Below are positions 35,126-43,171 of a stretch of DNA of 64,000 nucleotides, piece by piece. Each line of letters starts with the position of its first letter. The first letter of the stretch is position 1. Made by a program: the position numbers and the translations under genes. Below the pieces are notes generated by a model. It saw only the letters and a list, made by a program, of their open reading frames with translations, was not told the origin of the DNA and ran no database searches. Source of the stretch: Lachnospiraceae bacterium UBA6998 (lineage in GTDB: Bacteria > Bacillota > Clostridia > Lachnospirales > Lachnospiraceae); contig DJXS01000038.1 in NCBI GenBank assembly GCA_002448395.1, positions 12,539 through 76,538 of the forward strand, written 5' to 3'.

Positions 35126-35208
35126 GCAGGAGTGGCGGAATGGCAGACGCGCAGGCTTCAGGTGCCTGTTATGGCAACATAGTGTGGGTTCAAGTCCCAT
35201 CTCCTGCA
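35126..35208 (+). tRNA. tRNA-Leu (anticodon CAG)
   Basis: Cloverleaf of 83 bases with a seven-pair acceptor stem GCAGGAG / CTCCTGC. The anticodon loop TTCAGGT gives CAG. A long variable arm with a small stem is present, as in class II tRNAs. The T-arm has GGTTCAAGTCC. The CCA end is not encoded. Confidence 0.95.
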
Positions 35209-35233
35209 TCCTTGATAACTTAATCAGGAATAC

Positions 35234-35317
35234 GCGGAAGTGTCGGAACTGGCAGACGAGCAAGACTAAGGATCTTGTGGTGGGTACACCGTGTGGGTTC
35301 AAGTCCCATCTTCCGCA
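35234..35317 (+). tRNA. tRNA-Leu (anticodon AAG)
   Basis: Cloverleaf of 84 bases with acceptor stem GCGGAAG / CTTCCGC. The anticodon arm CAAGA-CTAAGGA-TCTTG gives AAG, whose A34 would normally be edited to inosine or read wobble codons. The long variable arm identifies leucine. CCA is not encoded. It follows the first tRNA-Leu by 25 bases and shares its transcript. Confidence 0.93.
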
Positions 35318-35320
35318 GTT

Positions 35321-35352
35321 AAATCGGGAACAGAAATGTTCCCGATTTTTTT
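35321..35352 (+). terminator. terminator after the tRNA-Leu pair
   Basis: Twelve-base stem AAATCGGGAACA / TGTTCCCGATTT, GAAA loop, then a run of T; starts four bases after the second tRNA. Confidence 0.9.
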
Positions 35353-35427
35353 GCGCGTTAGCAAGCCGCGAAGCGGCGCAGGGACTTGTCGGCATAGCGA
35401 ATTGCTTCATATAACTTTCCAAACACA

Positions 35428-35455
35428 GAAAAAAGCTGCCGCATATGCGACAGCT
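35428..35455 (-). terminator. terminator after the tRNA-Val pair
   Basis: On the minus strand a nine-pair stem AGCTGTCGC / GCGGCAGCT around an ATAT loop, followed by six T. It faces the tRNA-Leu terminator, so the two tRNA units converge. Confidence 0.85.
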
Positions 35456-35463
35456 CTTCTTCG

Positions 35464-35537
35464 TGGAACCGACGGGGCTCGAACCCATGACCTCCCGCAC
35501 GTCAAGCGGACGCTCATCCCAGCTGAGCTACGGTTCC
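35464..35537 (-). tRNA. tRNA-Val (anticodon GAC)
   Basis: Cloverleaf of 74 bases with acceptor stem GGAACCG / CGGTTCC and T-arm GGGTTCGAGCCCC. The anticodon arm TCCGC-TTGACGT-GCGGG gives GAC. The rest is nearly identical to the neighbouring tRNA-Val. CCA is not encoded. Confidence 0.95.
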
Positions 35538-35564
35538 ATATTATGTTTCCTCCGAAAAGGACAG

Positions 35565-35638
35565 TGGAACCGACGGGGCTCGAACCCGTGACCTCTCGCG
35601 TGTGAGGCGAACGCTCATCCCAGCTGAGCTACGGTTCC
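35565..35638 (-). tRNA. tRNA-Val (anticodon CAC)
   Basis: Cloverleaf of 74 bases. The anticodon arm TTCGC-CTCACAC-GCGAG gives CAC. Acceptor, D- and T-arms match the second tRNA-Val almost exactly, so the pair probably arose by duplication. It is the first gene of a two-tRNA transcript. CCA is not encoded. Confidence 0.95.
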
Positions 35639-35685
35639 ATGACCCTGTGCGATTCTCTCTGACCTCGCCTTCAGAGTACCTTTGT

Positions 35686-35714
35686 ATATTATTACATTGA
35701 CCATGAATTGTCAA
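35686..35714 (-). promoter_or_regulatory. promoter of the tRNA-Val pair
   Basis: On the minus strand TTGACA (35709-35714) and TAATAT (35686-35691), 17 bases apart, immediately downstream of the pyridoxamine kinase gene. Confidence 0.75.
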
Positions 35715-35723
35715 TTGCTATTT

Positions 35724-36563
35724 TTAAAGATATTTTGCCGTCATCCCGATCAGCATAGGGAGCGTTGATTCAAAATCCACGCCGTACCAGGGATGATCCG
35801 GATTACTCATCGTCGCGCGGATTGTCTCCGCAGTGTAGTCGGACGCAATACGGAAAGCGTCGCCCATTGCAATGCCTCTGACCATCGCGGCAGCTGCGGT
35901 ACTCGCGAACAGGTCGCCTGTTCCGTGGAAGGAAGCCGCGACTTTGTCGTTCTGGTAACTGAAGGTTTCACGGTCAGATGCTCTCATTCCAAATACGCCG
36001 GTCTTCCCATCTGACAGAGAAGCGCCTGTAAGTACTGTGGTCTTTGCTCCCATATCACACAATTTACCGCACAAATCAACATAATATGCCTCTTCGCGCT
36101 CTTCTCTGTATTTTGTACCTGTCAGCATGCAGGCTTCTGTGATATTGGGCACGATTATATCGGCGCATCCGCAGAGTTTCCTGTTGCGGATCACATACTT
36201 CTCATCAAATCCTCTGTACAGCTTTCCATTGTCGCCCATGACCGGATCAACAAACACAAGCGTGTTCTCGTCCCTGAACATATCAACCAGCAAAAGTACC
36301 GTATCGATCTCCTCGATAGAGCCCAGATACCCTGTATAGATCGCGTCAAACTTTATTCCGTTATTCTTCCACTGCTCCGCAAACGCCATCATCTGCTCAC
36401 TGAGACTGATCTTTTTGAAGTCAGGGAACAGCGTGTGTGTGGAAAACAGCGCTGTGGGAAGAATCACTCCTTCGACTCCCATAGCGGAAATGACGGGAAG
36501 CGCTATCGTTATGGAGCATTTGCCAAAACATGAAATATCCTGGATCGTCAATATTCTTTTCAT
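35724..36563 (-). CDS. pyridoxamine kinase (PfkB/ribokinase-like)
   Basis: Phosphorylates pyridoxamine or pyridoxal to supply PLP. The 279-residue protein has the N-terminal DISCFGKCS typical of the PdxY/PdxK branch, IYTGYLGS, the metal-binding FVDPVMGDNGKLY near residue 110, and the anion-hole/catalytic block FHGTGDLFAS near residue 213. It lies downstream of apbE with a 37-base gap and may be co-transcribed, but no functional link with Rnf is evident. PdxY versus another vitamin B6 kinase cannot be settled here. Confidence 0.88.
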   Translation of the reverse strand: MKRILTIQDISCFGKCSITIALPVISAMGVEGVILPTALFSTHTLFPDFKKISLSEQMMAFAEQWKNNGIKFDAIYTGYLGSIEEIDTVLLLVDMFRDENTLVFVDPVMGDNGKLYRGFDEKYVIRNRKLCGCADIIVPNITEACMLTGTKYREEREEAYYVDLCGKLCDMGAKTTVLTGASLSDGKTGVFGMRASDRETFSYQNDKVAASFHGTGDLFASTAAAAMVRGIAMGDAFRIASDYTAETIRATMSNPDHPWYGVDFESTLPMLIGMTAKYL

Positions 36564-36600
36564 ATCTGATTAATCTCCCTGTCCGCAACGAAAAAGCCTG

Positions 36601-37629
36601 TCACTCCGCAGTAACTCCCATTCCGTCTGTACTTGTAAATGATCCGTCCTCAAGGATAAAGAAAGCCTCAAAGCCGTCCATCTCCTCCAGCATCTTCATT
36701 GCTTTCTCTTCTCCCATGATCAGGAGGATCGTTGCAAGAGCGTCGCAATCTGCCGATTTACCGTCAGCAGCTTTTAGAGTGACGCCGACTATATCTGACC
36801 GGGCGGGAAGCCCTGTAGTCGCGTCAAGAATATGATGATATTGTACGCCGTCCTTCTCAAAATATCTCTGGTATACACCTGATGTGACCACTGTCTCATC
36901 TGAGGCATCAACGGCACCTACAATTTCTGTCTGATTCGAATAAGGCTTTTCTATACCGATCCGGAAAGGTCTCGCTTCACTGCCGCTTCCTTTGGAACCT
37001 ATGCAGGCAATGTTGCCGCCAAGACTGATGATACCGGAAGTCACACCATCCTTTCTCAGCTGTTCACTGAGTCTGTCGGCGATATAGCCTTTTGCGATGC
37101 CGCCCAGATCGATATGAGTCCCGGGATCTGTAAGTGCAACAGTATTATTCTCAATGCGGACTTTTTGCCATCCCACGGTTGCAGCCGCTTCTTTCAGTGC
37201 TTCCTCTGAGGGGACCGCCGGATCCTCAGTGTGAAAATCCCACAAGTCGGAGACTTTTCCGATCGTTATGTCAAATTTTCCTTCTGAAAGTTCACTGTAG
37301 TATAATCCTTTTCGGATCACCTCTACCGTTTCCGGATCACATTCTACTGCTTCTCCACCGGCATTATTGATCCTGTAGATGTCCGTTCCTTCTTTTGTCC
37401 TGCTGAGCAGGGATTCATAGCGGCTGCAAAGTGCAAAGGCATTTTGGATGGCCTTATTCGCGTTCTCCTCGCTCATCTTATCCATATCATAGACAGCGAT
37501 TGAACAGACCGTGTCAAAATAGAAATTCTGCCTCGCCACAGGTTCCGCCGTTTTAGCGCTGCAGCCTTGCTGTGTTATAAACATAAAAACTGTGAGTATG
37601 ACGATCAGTGCCCGCCTGTACTTTTTCAT
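36601..37629 (-). CDS. apbE: FAD:protein FMN transferase
   Basis: Flavin transferase that attaches FMN covalently to Thr or Ser of Rnf/Nqr subunits. The 342-residue precursor has an N-terminal hydrophobic segment and Cys23 in a weak lipobox, so it is probably exported and anchored outside the membrane where its targets lie. Family motifs are seen: YFDTVCSIAVYD, DPGTHIDLGGIAKGYIAD near residue 170, SLGGN, and HHILDATTG near the end. ATG 37629 has AGGAG nine bases upstream; the reading from 37707 is excluded. It follows the Rnf operon but is separated by two hairpins. Its targets, RnfD and RnfG, are encoded upstream. Confidence 0.93.
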   Translation of the reverse strand: MKKYRRALIVILTVFMFITQQGCSAKTAEPVARQNFYFDTVCSIAVYDMDKMSEENANKAIQNAFALCSRYESLLSRTKEGTDIYRINNAGGEAVECDPETVEVIRKGLYYSELSEGKFDITIGKVSDLWDFHTEDPAVPSEEALKEAAATVGWQKVRIENNTVALTDPGTHIDLGGIAKGYIADRLSEQLRKDGVTSGIISLGGNIACIGSKGSGSEARPFRIGIEKPYSNQTEIVGAVDASDETVVTSGVYQRYFEKDGVQYHHILDATTGLPARSDIVGVTLKAADGKSADCDALATILLIMGEEKAMKMLEEMDGFEAFFILEDGSFTSTDGMGVTAE

Positions 37630-37648
37630 TCCGATCAACTCCTGTTGT

Positions 37649-37679
37649 AAAAAACTGCAGGTCCGGACTGGTACCTGCA
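37649..37679 (-). terminator. terminator-like hairpin directly in front of apbE
   Basis: On the minus strand a seven-base stem TGCAGGT / ACCTGCA around a ten-base loop, followed by six T and then, within ten bases, the apbE ribosome binding site. Because little room remains for a promoter below it, apbE expression probably depends on read-through, making this a possible attenuator. Confidence 0.6.
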
Positions 37680-37708
37680 AGTGGAATTGTATCATGTTAA
37701 GAGTCATC

Positions 37709-37748
37709 AGAAAAGGAGCTGATCATTATTGAATGCATCAGCTCCTTT
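37709..37748 (-). terminator. terminator after rnfB
   Basis: Twelve-base perfect stem AAAGGAGCTGAT / ATCAGCTCCTTT with a 13-base loop, then TTTT on the minus strand; 25 bases after the rnfB stop codon. Confidence 0.8.
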
Positions 37749-37773
37749 CTTTTTAATTCATATCATGAACCGT

Positions 37774-38724
37774 TCAAGCTTTAGTCGTCTCTTCGGTTTT
37801 GGCTTCTGCCGCTGCCTTAGCAGCTGCTTCCTTCTCAGCCTTTGCCTTCAGAGCTGCCTCTTTGCGCTTTTCAGCTTCCTTGGCTTCTTTCATCTGAAGA
37901 CTCTTCTTGATCTTCTCTTTCTGCTCAGCAGTGTGAAGAACATCCTGAATTGCGCCGGTAGGGCACTTGGCGGCACACAGACCGCACTTGATGCACTTCT
38001 CGGGATCGATCTTGCTGAGATTGTTCTCAACCGTGATCGCGCCCTTCGGGCAGACTTTCGCGCACTGTCCGCATCCGATGCAGGCGACTTTACAGCCTTT
38101 TCTTGCATCTGCGCCCTTCTGCTCATTGTGGCAGCGTACCTGGACCTTCGCGGACTCAGGGATGATCTTGATCAGTTTCTGAGGGCATGCCTTAGCGCAG
38201 GCGCCGCAGCTTGTGCAGTAATCACGTCCTACGACCGCTACTCCGTCGATGATGCGGATCGCGTCGAATTCGCAGGCCTGCACGCAGTCACCAAGGCCGA
38301 TGCAGCCGTAAGGGCAGGTCTTGCTGCCGCCGAAGAGCTGCTTGGCCGCCTTACAGGAATCTATATCCTCATATTCATAGAGCTTAGAAGCATTGTCTGT
38401 TGTGCCGTTGCACATGACAAATGCCATTTTTTTCTCCATGCTTCCGGCATCCTGTCCGAGCAGAGAAGCGAGCTTCTTTGCTACCGCGGGACCGCCGACA
38501 GAGCACTTCGTGCAGGGAGTCTCTCCGCCCTCTGCCATTGCGTGCGCGTAGTCATCACATCCTGCGAAACCGCAGCCGCCGCAGTTGGCTCCGGGGAGCT
38601 CTGCGCGCAGATCAAGAAATAGCTGGTCCTCCTGAACTGCAAAAACCTTGGATGCGTAACTGAGCATGCAGGAGGCAAGGAGGCCGACGATAGCTACAAG
38701 CGCTACAGGTATTACTATATTCAT
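37774..38724 (-). CDS. rnfB: Rnf complex subunit B, iron-sulfur protein
   Basis: Electron-entry subunit of the ferredoxin:NAD+ oxidoreductase. A single N-terminal membrane helix (residues about 4-30) is followed by a GANCGGCGFAGC cluster motif, then four ferredoxin-type CxxCxxC-type motifs, including CTSCGACAKACP, CIGCGQCAKVCP and CIKCGLCAAKCP. The C-terminal 45 residues are an Ala/Lys/Glu-rich tail. At 316 residues it is longer than the proteobacterial RnfB, as usual in Clostridia. It is the last gene of the operon; AAGGAGG precedes its ATG. Confidence 0.96.
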   Translation of the reverse strand: MNIVIPVALVAIVGLLASCMLSYASKVFAVQEDQLFLDLRAELPGANCGGCGFAGCDDYAHAMAEGGETPCTKCSVGGPAVAKKLASLLGQDAGSMEKKMAFVMCNGTTDNASKLYEYEDIDSCKAAKQLFGGSKTCPYGCIGLGDCVQACEFDAIRIIDGVAVVGRDYCTSCGACAKACPQKLIKIIPESAKVQVRCHNEQKGADARKGCKVACIGCGQCAKVCPKGAITVENNLSKIDPEKCIKCGLCAAKCPTGAIQDVLHTAEQKEKIKKSLQMKEAKEAEKRKEAALKAKAEKEAAAKAAAEAKTEETTKA

Positions 38725-38739
38725 CCTCTTCCTCCTTCC

Positions 38740-39315
38740 TTATGAGAACATTCCGTTAAAGCCCATAAAGCTCAGGGACAGGATCGCCGCTGTGATCAGG
38801 ACGATCGGAACGCCTCTGAAGGACTCCGGGATGCGGCTCTGGTCAACGAGCTTGGTACGGACGCCGGCCATGACGACCATTGCGAACAGGAAGCCAATGC
38901 CCGCGCCGAAAGCATTTACCAGAGACTCGATGTAATTATAGCTGGAATCAATATTTGTGATGCAGACACCGAGTACTGCGCAGTTAGTCGTGATCAGGGG
39001 AAGGAAGATACCCAGGGACTTGTAAAGCGCGGGCATGCTCTTCTTCATGAACATTTCGACCAGCTGAACCAGGGCTGCGATTACAAGGATGAACACAACA
39101 GTCTGCAGATATCCGATCCCGAATCTGTTGAGAAGCTGCTGGATCGGCCATGTAACAGCTGTTGCCAATACCATAACGAATGTAACTGCGATACCCATAC
39201 CTGTGGAGCTGTCCAGATCTTTGGAAACTCCGAGGAAGGGGCAGATCCCCAGGAACTGAGCCAGAGGATAGTTGTTTACCAGGACCATGCTGATAATGAT
39301 AATAACAAATTTCAT
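38740..39315 (-). CDS. rnfA: Rnf complex subunit A
   Basis: Integral membrane subunit of 191 residues with six predicted helices. It is a homologue of RnfE with inverted topology; together they form a central pseudo-symmetric unit that holds an iron-sulfur cluster. The family segments NNYPLAQFLGICPFLG and ITTNCAVLGVC, with the conserved Cys residues, are present. It lies between rnfE and rnfB with short gaps. Confidence 0.95.
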   Translation of the reverse strand: MKFVIIIISMVLVNNYPLAQFLGICPFLGVSKDLDSSTGMGIAVTFVMVLATAVTWPIQQLLNRFGIGYLQTVVFILVIAALVQLVEMFMKKSMPALYKSLGIFLPLITTNCAVLGVCITNIDSSYNYIESLVNAFGAGIGFLFAMVVMAGVRTKLVDQSRIPESFRGVPIVLITAAILSLSFMGFNGMFS

Positions 39316-39335
39316 GATTTATCCTCCTCTCCTTC

Positions 39336-40049
39336 TTATTTCTGGGCGCACTCGCCGTCAGCGCAGTTTCCTGCATTCGCGCAGCCGTCGCATCCGAACT
39401 CGTTGCGGATCTTGCTCTTATCCTTGGTAAAATAGTGAACAGCCGCCATTACGATCGCATATACGAAGAAGCCGCCGGGAACCATTGTCATGATGCTCAT
39501 TCCGGGGATAAATCTGGAGAGCAGCGGAATTCCCTTGAAGCCCTTCATAAGACCGAACCAGTCTCCCGCGAGCCATGTGCCGCTTCCAAGAACTTCACGG
39601 ATGGTGCCCATGATGACCAGTGTCAGTGTAAATCCAAGTCCCATGCCAATTCCGTCGAGGGCGGAATCAAGGACGCCGTTCTTGCTGGCGAACATCTCAG
39701 CACGGCCCAGAATGATGCAGTTAACAACGATCAGGGGCAGATACAGTCCAAGTGCCGAGTAAAGGGAAGGGACAAATGCCTGCAGCAGCATCTGCACGAT
39801 CGTGACGAATCCTGCGATAACAGTGATGAAGCAGGGAATTCTTACTTTATCGGGAATGATGTTGTGCAGCGCTGAGATAACGATATTGGAGCAGACAAGT
39901 ACAGCTGTCGCTGCAAGTCCCATACCAAAGCCGGTCTCAACGGATGTTGATGTAGCCAGTGTGGGGCAGGTACCGATTACCAGCACCAGAACCGGGTTTT
40001 CTTTGATCAGACCGTTCAAAAGAACGTCAATTCTTTTCTTCTCTTCCAT
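39336..40049 (-). CDS. rnfE: Rnf complex subunit E with Cys-rich C-terminal tail
   Basis: Integral membrane subunit of 237 residues, homologous to RnfA. It shows LVLVIGTCPTLATS, IVVNCIILGRAEM and six predicted helices. Beyond the last helix is a 20-residue tail with four Cys (220, 223, 229, 234), which could bind an extra iron-sulfur cluster or metal; the ordinary family ends before it. It overlaps rnfG by one base (TAATG), so the two are translated in coupling. Confidence 0.94.
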   Translation of the reverse strand: MEEKKRIDVLLNGLIKENPVLVLVIGTCPTLATSTSVETGFGMGLAATAVLVCSNIVISALHNIIPDKVRIPCFITVIAGFVTIVQMLLQAFVPSLYSALGLYLPLIVVNCIILGRAEMFASKNGVLDSALDGIGMGLGFTLTLVIMGTIREVLGSGTWLAGDWFGLMKGFKGIPLLSRFIPGMSIMTMVPGGFFVYAIVMAAVHYFTKDKSKIRNEFGCDGCANAGNCADGECAQK

Positions 40050-40624
40050 TATTTCGCACCTCCTATCTCAGCATACTGTGCAAGTGCAGCATAGACGCCT
40101 TTGTGGATCGCGGTACCGGAAACAGACGCGCCGGTTATGAAGTTGAAGTCTGCCTCTTTTTTGACATCTTCCGCGCTGAGTGCAGTCTTGGAGATGTACT
40201 GTGCGAGGTACTCGGGATCCTGATCCTTGGTGCCGACGCCGGGAGTATCGGCGTGGTCGGTTACCTTTACGCCTGTGACAGCGCCTGCAGCATCAAGGCC
40301 TACCATCATGGTCAGGTCTCCGCCGAAGGATTTGGTCATGCAGGTCATAACGTAACCTGTATCATTATTGGCTTTGTAAACTTCTGTGACAGACGCCATG
40401 CCGTCTGAAGAGGATGCGTAGCTGTCAAGTTCAAGCTGCGTAAAGTCATCAGCGTCGGGAAGCAGCTCTTTTCTGTTTGCTGTAGCCGTAATCGCCTGGT
40501 TTCTGATGATGATGGGCTCAGAGACCGAATTGGTCAGTGCCAGAAGGAGTGTTGTCACGAAGCAGATCGCTACGAGGACAACCACCGGCATGCCGTATTC
40601 CTTAAAATCTTCATTCTTAGTCAT
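40049..40624 (-). CDS. rnfG: Rnf complex subunit G, flavoprotein
   Basis: Peripheral subunit with one N-terminal membrane helix (about residues 13-35) and an exported FMN-binding domain. The covalent FMN motif, normally SGATxS/T, reads TGASVS at residues 164-169, so Ser167 would be the acceptor instead of Thr. The ADTPGVGTK segment near residue 125 is typical. Length 191. Both boundaries are TAATG overlaps with rnfD and rnfE. It is a substrate of ApbE. Confidence 0.93.
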   Translation of the reverse strand: MTKNEDFKEYGMPVVVLVAICFVTTLLLALTNSVSEPIIIRNQAITATANRKELLPDADDFTQLELDSYASSSDGMASVTEVYKANNDTGYVMTCMTKSFGGDLTMMVGLDAAGAVTGVKVTDHADTPGVGTKDQDPEYLAQYISKTALSAEDVKKEADFNFITGASVSGTAIHKGVYAALAQYAEIGGAK

Positions 40625-41667
40625 TATTTGGCAGCCTCCTTTCCTGCTTCTTTGGCAGCTTTTTTGGCGGCCTTTTCTGCGGCGCCGATGCCGTAGTACT
40701 GGTTCTGGGCGATCATATCAAGGAGCGGTGCCAGGACATTCATGAACAGAATGGCGAAAGAAGCTCCCTCGGGATATGCGCAGAACAGACGAATGATCAT
40801 GGTAACAAGACCGCATCCGATACCGAAAGCGACCTTAGCGTATTTCATGATGGGGCTCGTCACGTAGTCAGTCGCGCAGAATGTCGCGCCGAACACAACG
40901 CCGCCTGCGAGAAGGTGGAACAAAGCCATATGAAGCGCGCTGTAATCTCCGCCCACAACTGAGTAGTAAATGAAAGCGAAAACAAATACAGTTCCCATGT
41001 AGCAGACCGGAATGATCGGGGAGATGATCTTCTTCGCGATCAGTATTATAAGGCCGATCAGCACTGCGATCGTGCAGGTCTCGCCCATAGCGCCGCCGAT
41101 ATTGCCGATAAGCATATCCTTCAGGGAAGGTGCCTGGGCCAGAGCGCCGTCGGCAAGAAGTCCCAGAGGAGTAGCTCCTGTGAGCGCATCAGCGGTCTGA
41201 TTCAGTCTCGTCACAGGCCATGTGGTCATGTAGGATGTGAAGGACAGAAGCAGAACGATACGTCCGACGATCGCCGGATTCGCAAAATTGCGGCCAAGAC
41301 CGCCGTACAGCTGTTTGACGATGACGATCGCTGTGAAGCAGCCGATCACTGCCATCCATACGGGAAGGTTGGCAGGAAGGTTCATGGCGAGGATCACGCC
41401 GGTAACACAGGCGCTCAGATCCTTTACAGTCACTTTTTTGCCGAGAAGTCTCTCATATCCCCACTCGAACAGCGCGCTGCTTGCGGCGCAGACTGCGGTG
41501 AGTATGACCGCTCCGAGGCCAAAATAGAAAACGCTTGCGATGAAGGAAGGGATCAGGGCGATCAGAACCCACATCATGGTCTTCTGTGTGTCGAGGGCCG
41601 TCACCAGATGGGGAGACGACGCAACGGCAAGATTATCATAATATTTAACGTTCTTTGTATCCGTCAT
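40624..41667 (-). CDS. rnfD: Rnf complex subunit D, flavoprotein
   Basis: Large membrane subunit of 347 residues with eight to ten predicted helices, homologous to NqrB. The covalent FMN site is LTGATPLG with Thr166 as the acceptor for ApbE. Other family elements are NLPANLPVWM and GGLGRNFANPAIVGR, and GATFCATDYVTSP near residue 245. The C-terminal end is an Ala/Lys-rich tail. It overlaps rnfC by four bases (ATGA). RnfD is thought to take part in ion translocation. Confidence 0.95.
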   Translation of the reverse strand: MTDTKNVKYYDNLAVASSPHLVTALDTQKTMMWVLIALIPSFIASVFYFGLGAVILTAVCAASSALFEWGYERLLGKKVTVKDLSACVTGVILAMNLPANLPVWMAVIGCFTAIVIVKQLYGGLGRNFANPAIVGRIVLLLSFTSYMTTWPVTRLNQTADALTGATPLGLLADGALAQAPSLKDMLIGNIGGAMGETCTIAVLIGLIILIAKKIISPIIPVCYMGTVFVFAFIYYSVVGGDYSALHMALFHLLAGGVVFGATFCATDYVTSPIMKYAKVAFGIGCGLVTMIIRLFCAYPEGASFAILFMNVLAPLLDMIAQNQYYGIGAAEKAAKKAAKEAGKEAAK

Positions 41668-42977
41668 TTCTGGCTTGCCTCCCTTACTAATCCTTTACCG
41701 AGCTTATTGATGAAGGCCAACGGACGATGCGCAGGACAGACATACGAGCAGCTGCCGCATTCCATACACTGCATAATCTTGAGGTCATTGAGCCGCTTTA
41801 CATCTCTCGCTTCATAAGCATCCGCAAATCCGGTAGGAAGCAGATTGAAAGGACATGCGTTGTGGCATCTTCCGCAGCTGATGCACGCAGTCTCTTCAGG
41901 GATCAATGACTGCTCCTTTGTAAATACAAGGATCGCGTTGTTGTTCTTAACGATAGGCATTCTGTCGGAAAAGACAGCGCGTCCCATCATGGGGCCGCCC
42001 ATAAGGATCTTGCGGGGCTCTTCCTTGTAACCGCCGCAATACTCGACCACGTCATGGATCATCGTTCCGATGGGTATAATGACATTTCCCGGTTTCGTCA
42101 CAGCGTCTCCGTCGATAGTTACTCTCTTTTTGATCAGAGGCATACCATCCTTGAGATACTGTCCCAGGAAAGCTACAGATGTGACGTTAGACACAATGCA
42201 TCCCAGGTCTGCGGGAAGCACGCCCGCGTTGCATGTCTTTCCGGTCACTTCGTAGATCAGAACACGCTCTGCTCCCTTGGGATAGCTTGCCTGAAGCGGA
42301 AATGTCTTGATATTCGAGATTCCCTGCTCTGCAAACATCCTGTTGAACTTATCGATCGCATCCTGCTTGTTGTCCTCAATACCGATATAGCACATAGGAG
42401 CCTGGATATACTTCATGATCATCAGGGCGCCGTCGATGATATTCTGGGTATCTTCAAGCATGGTCCTGTGGTCAGAAGTAATGAAGGGCTCACACTCCGC
42501 TCCGTTGATGATCAGAGTCATTGGCTCGCCGAGATTCTTGGGATTAAACTTGAGCCATGTCGGGAAACTTGCGCCGCCAAGGCCAACAAGTCCGCTCTCC
42601 TTAACTGCTGCGATGAAACTGGGCTGGTCTGTGATCACCGGAGGTTTGATGGAAGGGTCAATTTCCTGCTTACCATCCGACTCGATCACGACAAGTGTGT
42701 CAAATCCGCCCATAGCGTTTCTCTGCGTCTCGATTCCGATAACTGTTCCCGATACGCTGGAATGTACCGGCACGTGAAGAAACGCCTCTGTGTCTCCGAT
42801 CTTCTGTCCCACAAGGACATGATCGCCTTTTTTGACAAGAGGCTTGCACGGTGCGCCGATGTTCTGCGACATCGAGATCTTTACCACATTCGGGACGGGC
42901 ATCACCTCTGTCGCACACCCGGCCGTGTTCTTATAGTGGCCGACATGTACGCTGTTCAAATGCTTAGCACCAAACAT
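41664..42977 (-). CDS. rnfC: Rnf complex subunit C, NADH-interacting iron-sulfur protein
   Basis: Peripheral cytoplasmic subunit of 437 residues that binds FMN and NAD(H) and two [4Fe-4S] clusters. The NuoF-like core has GLVGLGGASFPTWLK and NGAECEPFITSDHR. The ferredoxin motifs CISCGRCHNACP and CMECGSCSYVCP lie near residues 375-415. It is the first gene of the operon. Upstream, 42978-43130 contains no gene; it has a TATAAT and a TTGACA on the minus strand, but only 11 bases apart, so the promoter cannot be fixed. Confidence 0.95.
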   Translation of the reverse strand: MFGAKHLNSVHVGHYKNTAGCATEVMPVPNVVKISMSQNIGAPCKPLVKKGDHVLVGQKIGDTEAFLHVPVHSSVSGTVIGIETQRNAMGGFDTLVVIESDGKQEIDPSIKPPVITDQPSFIAAVKESGLVGLGGASFPTWLKFNPKNLGEPMTLIINGAECEPFITSDHRTMLEDTQNIIDGALMIMKYIQAPMCYIGIEDNKQDAIDKFNRMFAEQGISNIKTFPLQASYPKGAERVLIYEVTGKTCNAGVLPADLGCIVSNVTSVAFLGQYLKDGMPLIKKRVTIDGDAVTKPGNVIIPIGTMIHDVVEYCGGYKEEPRKILMGGPMMGRAVFSDRMPIVKNNNAILVFTKEQSLIPEETACISCGRCHNACPFNLLPTGFADAYEARDVKRLNDLKIMQCMECGSCSYVCPAHRPLAFINKLGKGLVREASQK

Positions 42978-43130
42978 TGCTGTTCCCCCTTTTCTGGTTA
43001 TTTACTGTAGTTACACTCACTTCCTTGCTATTATAATGCGGAAGAATGTCAAATTGTAGAATAGTTGATCAATTTATGATGCATTTTGTGTTCCAATTCG
43101 TGAACAATTTTTTCATCTGAAATCTATAGG

Positions 43131-43157
43131 CAAAAAAACATGCTTCCGGATATGGAA
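43131..43157 (-). terminator. terminator after cotH
   Basis: On the minus strand AAAACATG pairs with CATGTTTT, with an inner TTCC / GGAA extension, followed by a run of seven T including the end of the stem. It closes the exopolysaccharide operon. Confidence 0.8.
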
Positions 43158-43171
43158 AACATGTTTTAATT

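Noticed and set aside
35105-35605. Short open frames running through the tRNA genes
   Set aside because: They arise from tRNA sequences and terminators and have no coding support.
43030-43052. TTGACA and TATAAT in front of rnfC as a promoter
   Set aside because: The two hexamers are only 11 bases apart, too close to be used together; one may be part of a real promoter but the pair was not chosen.
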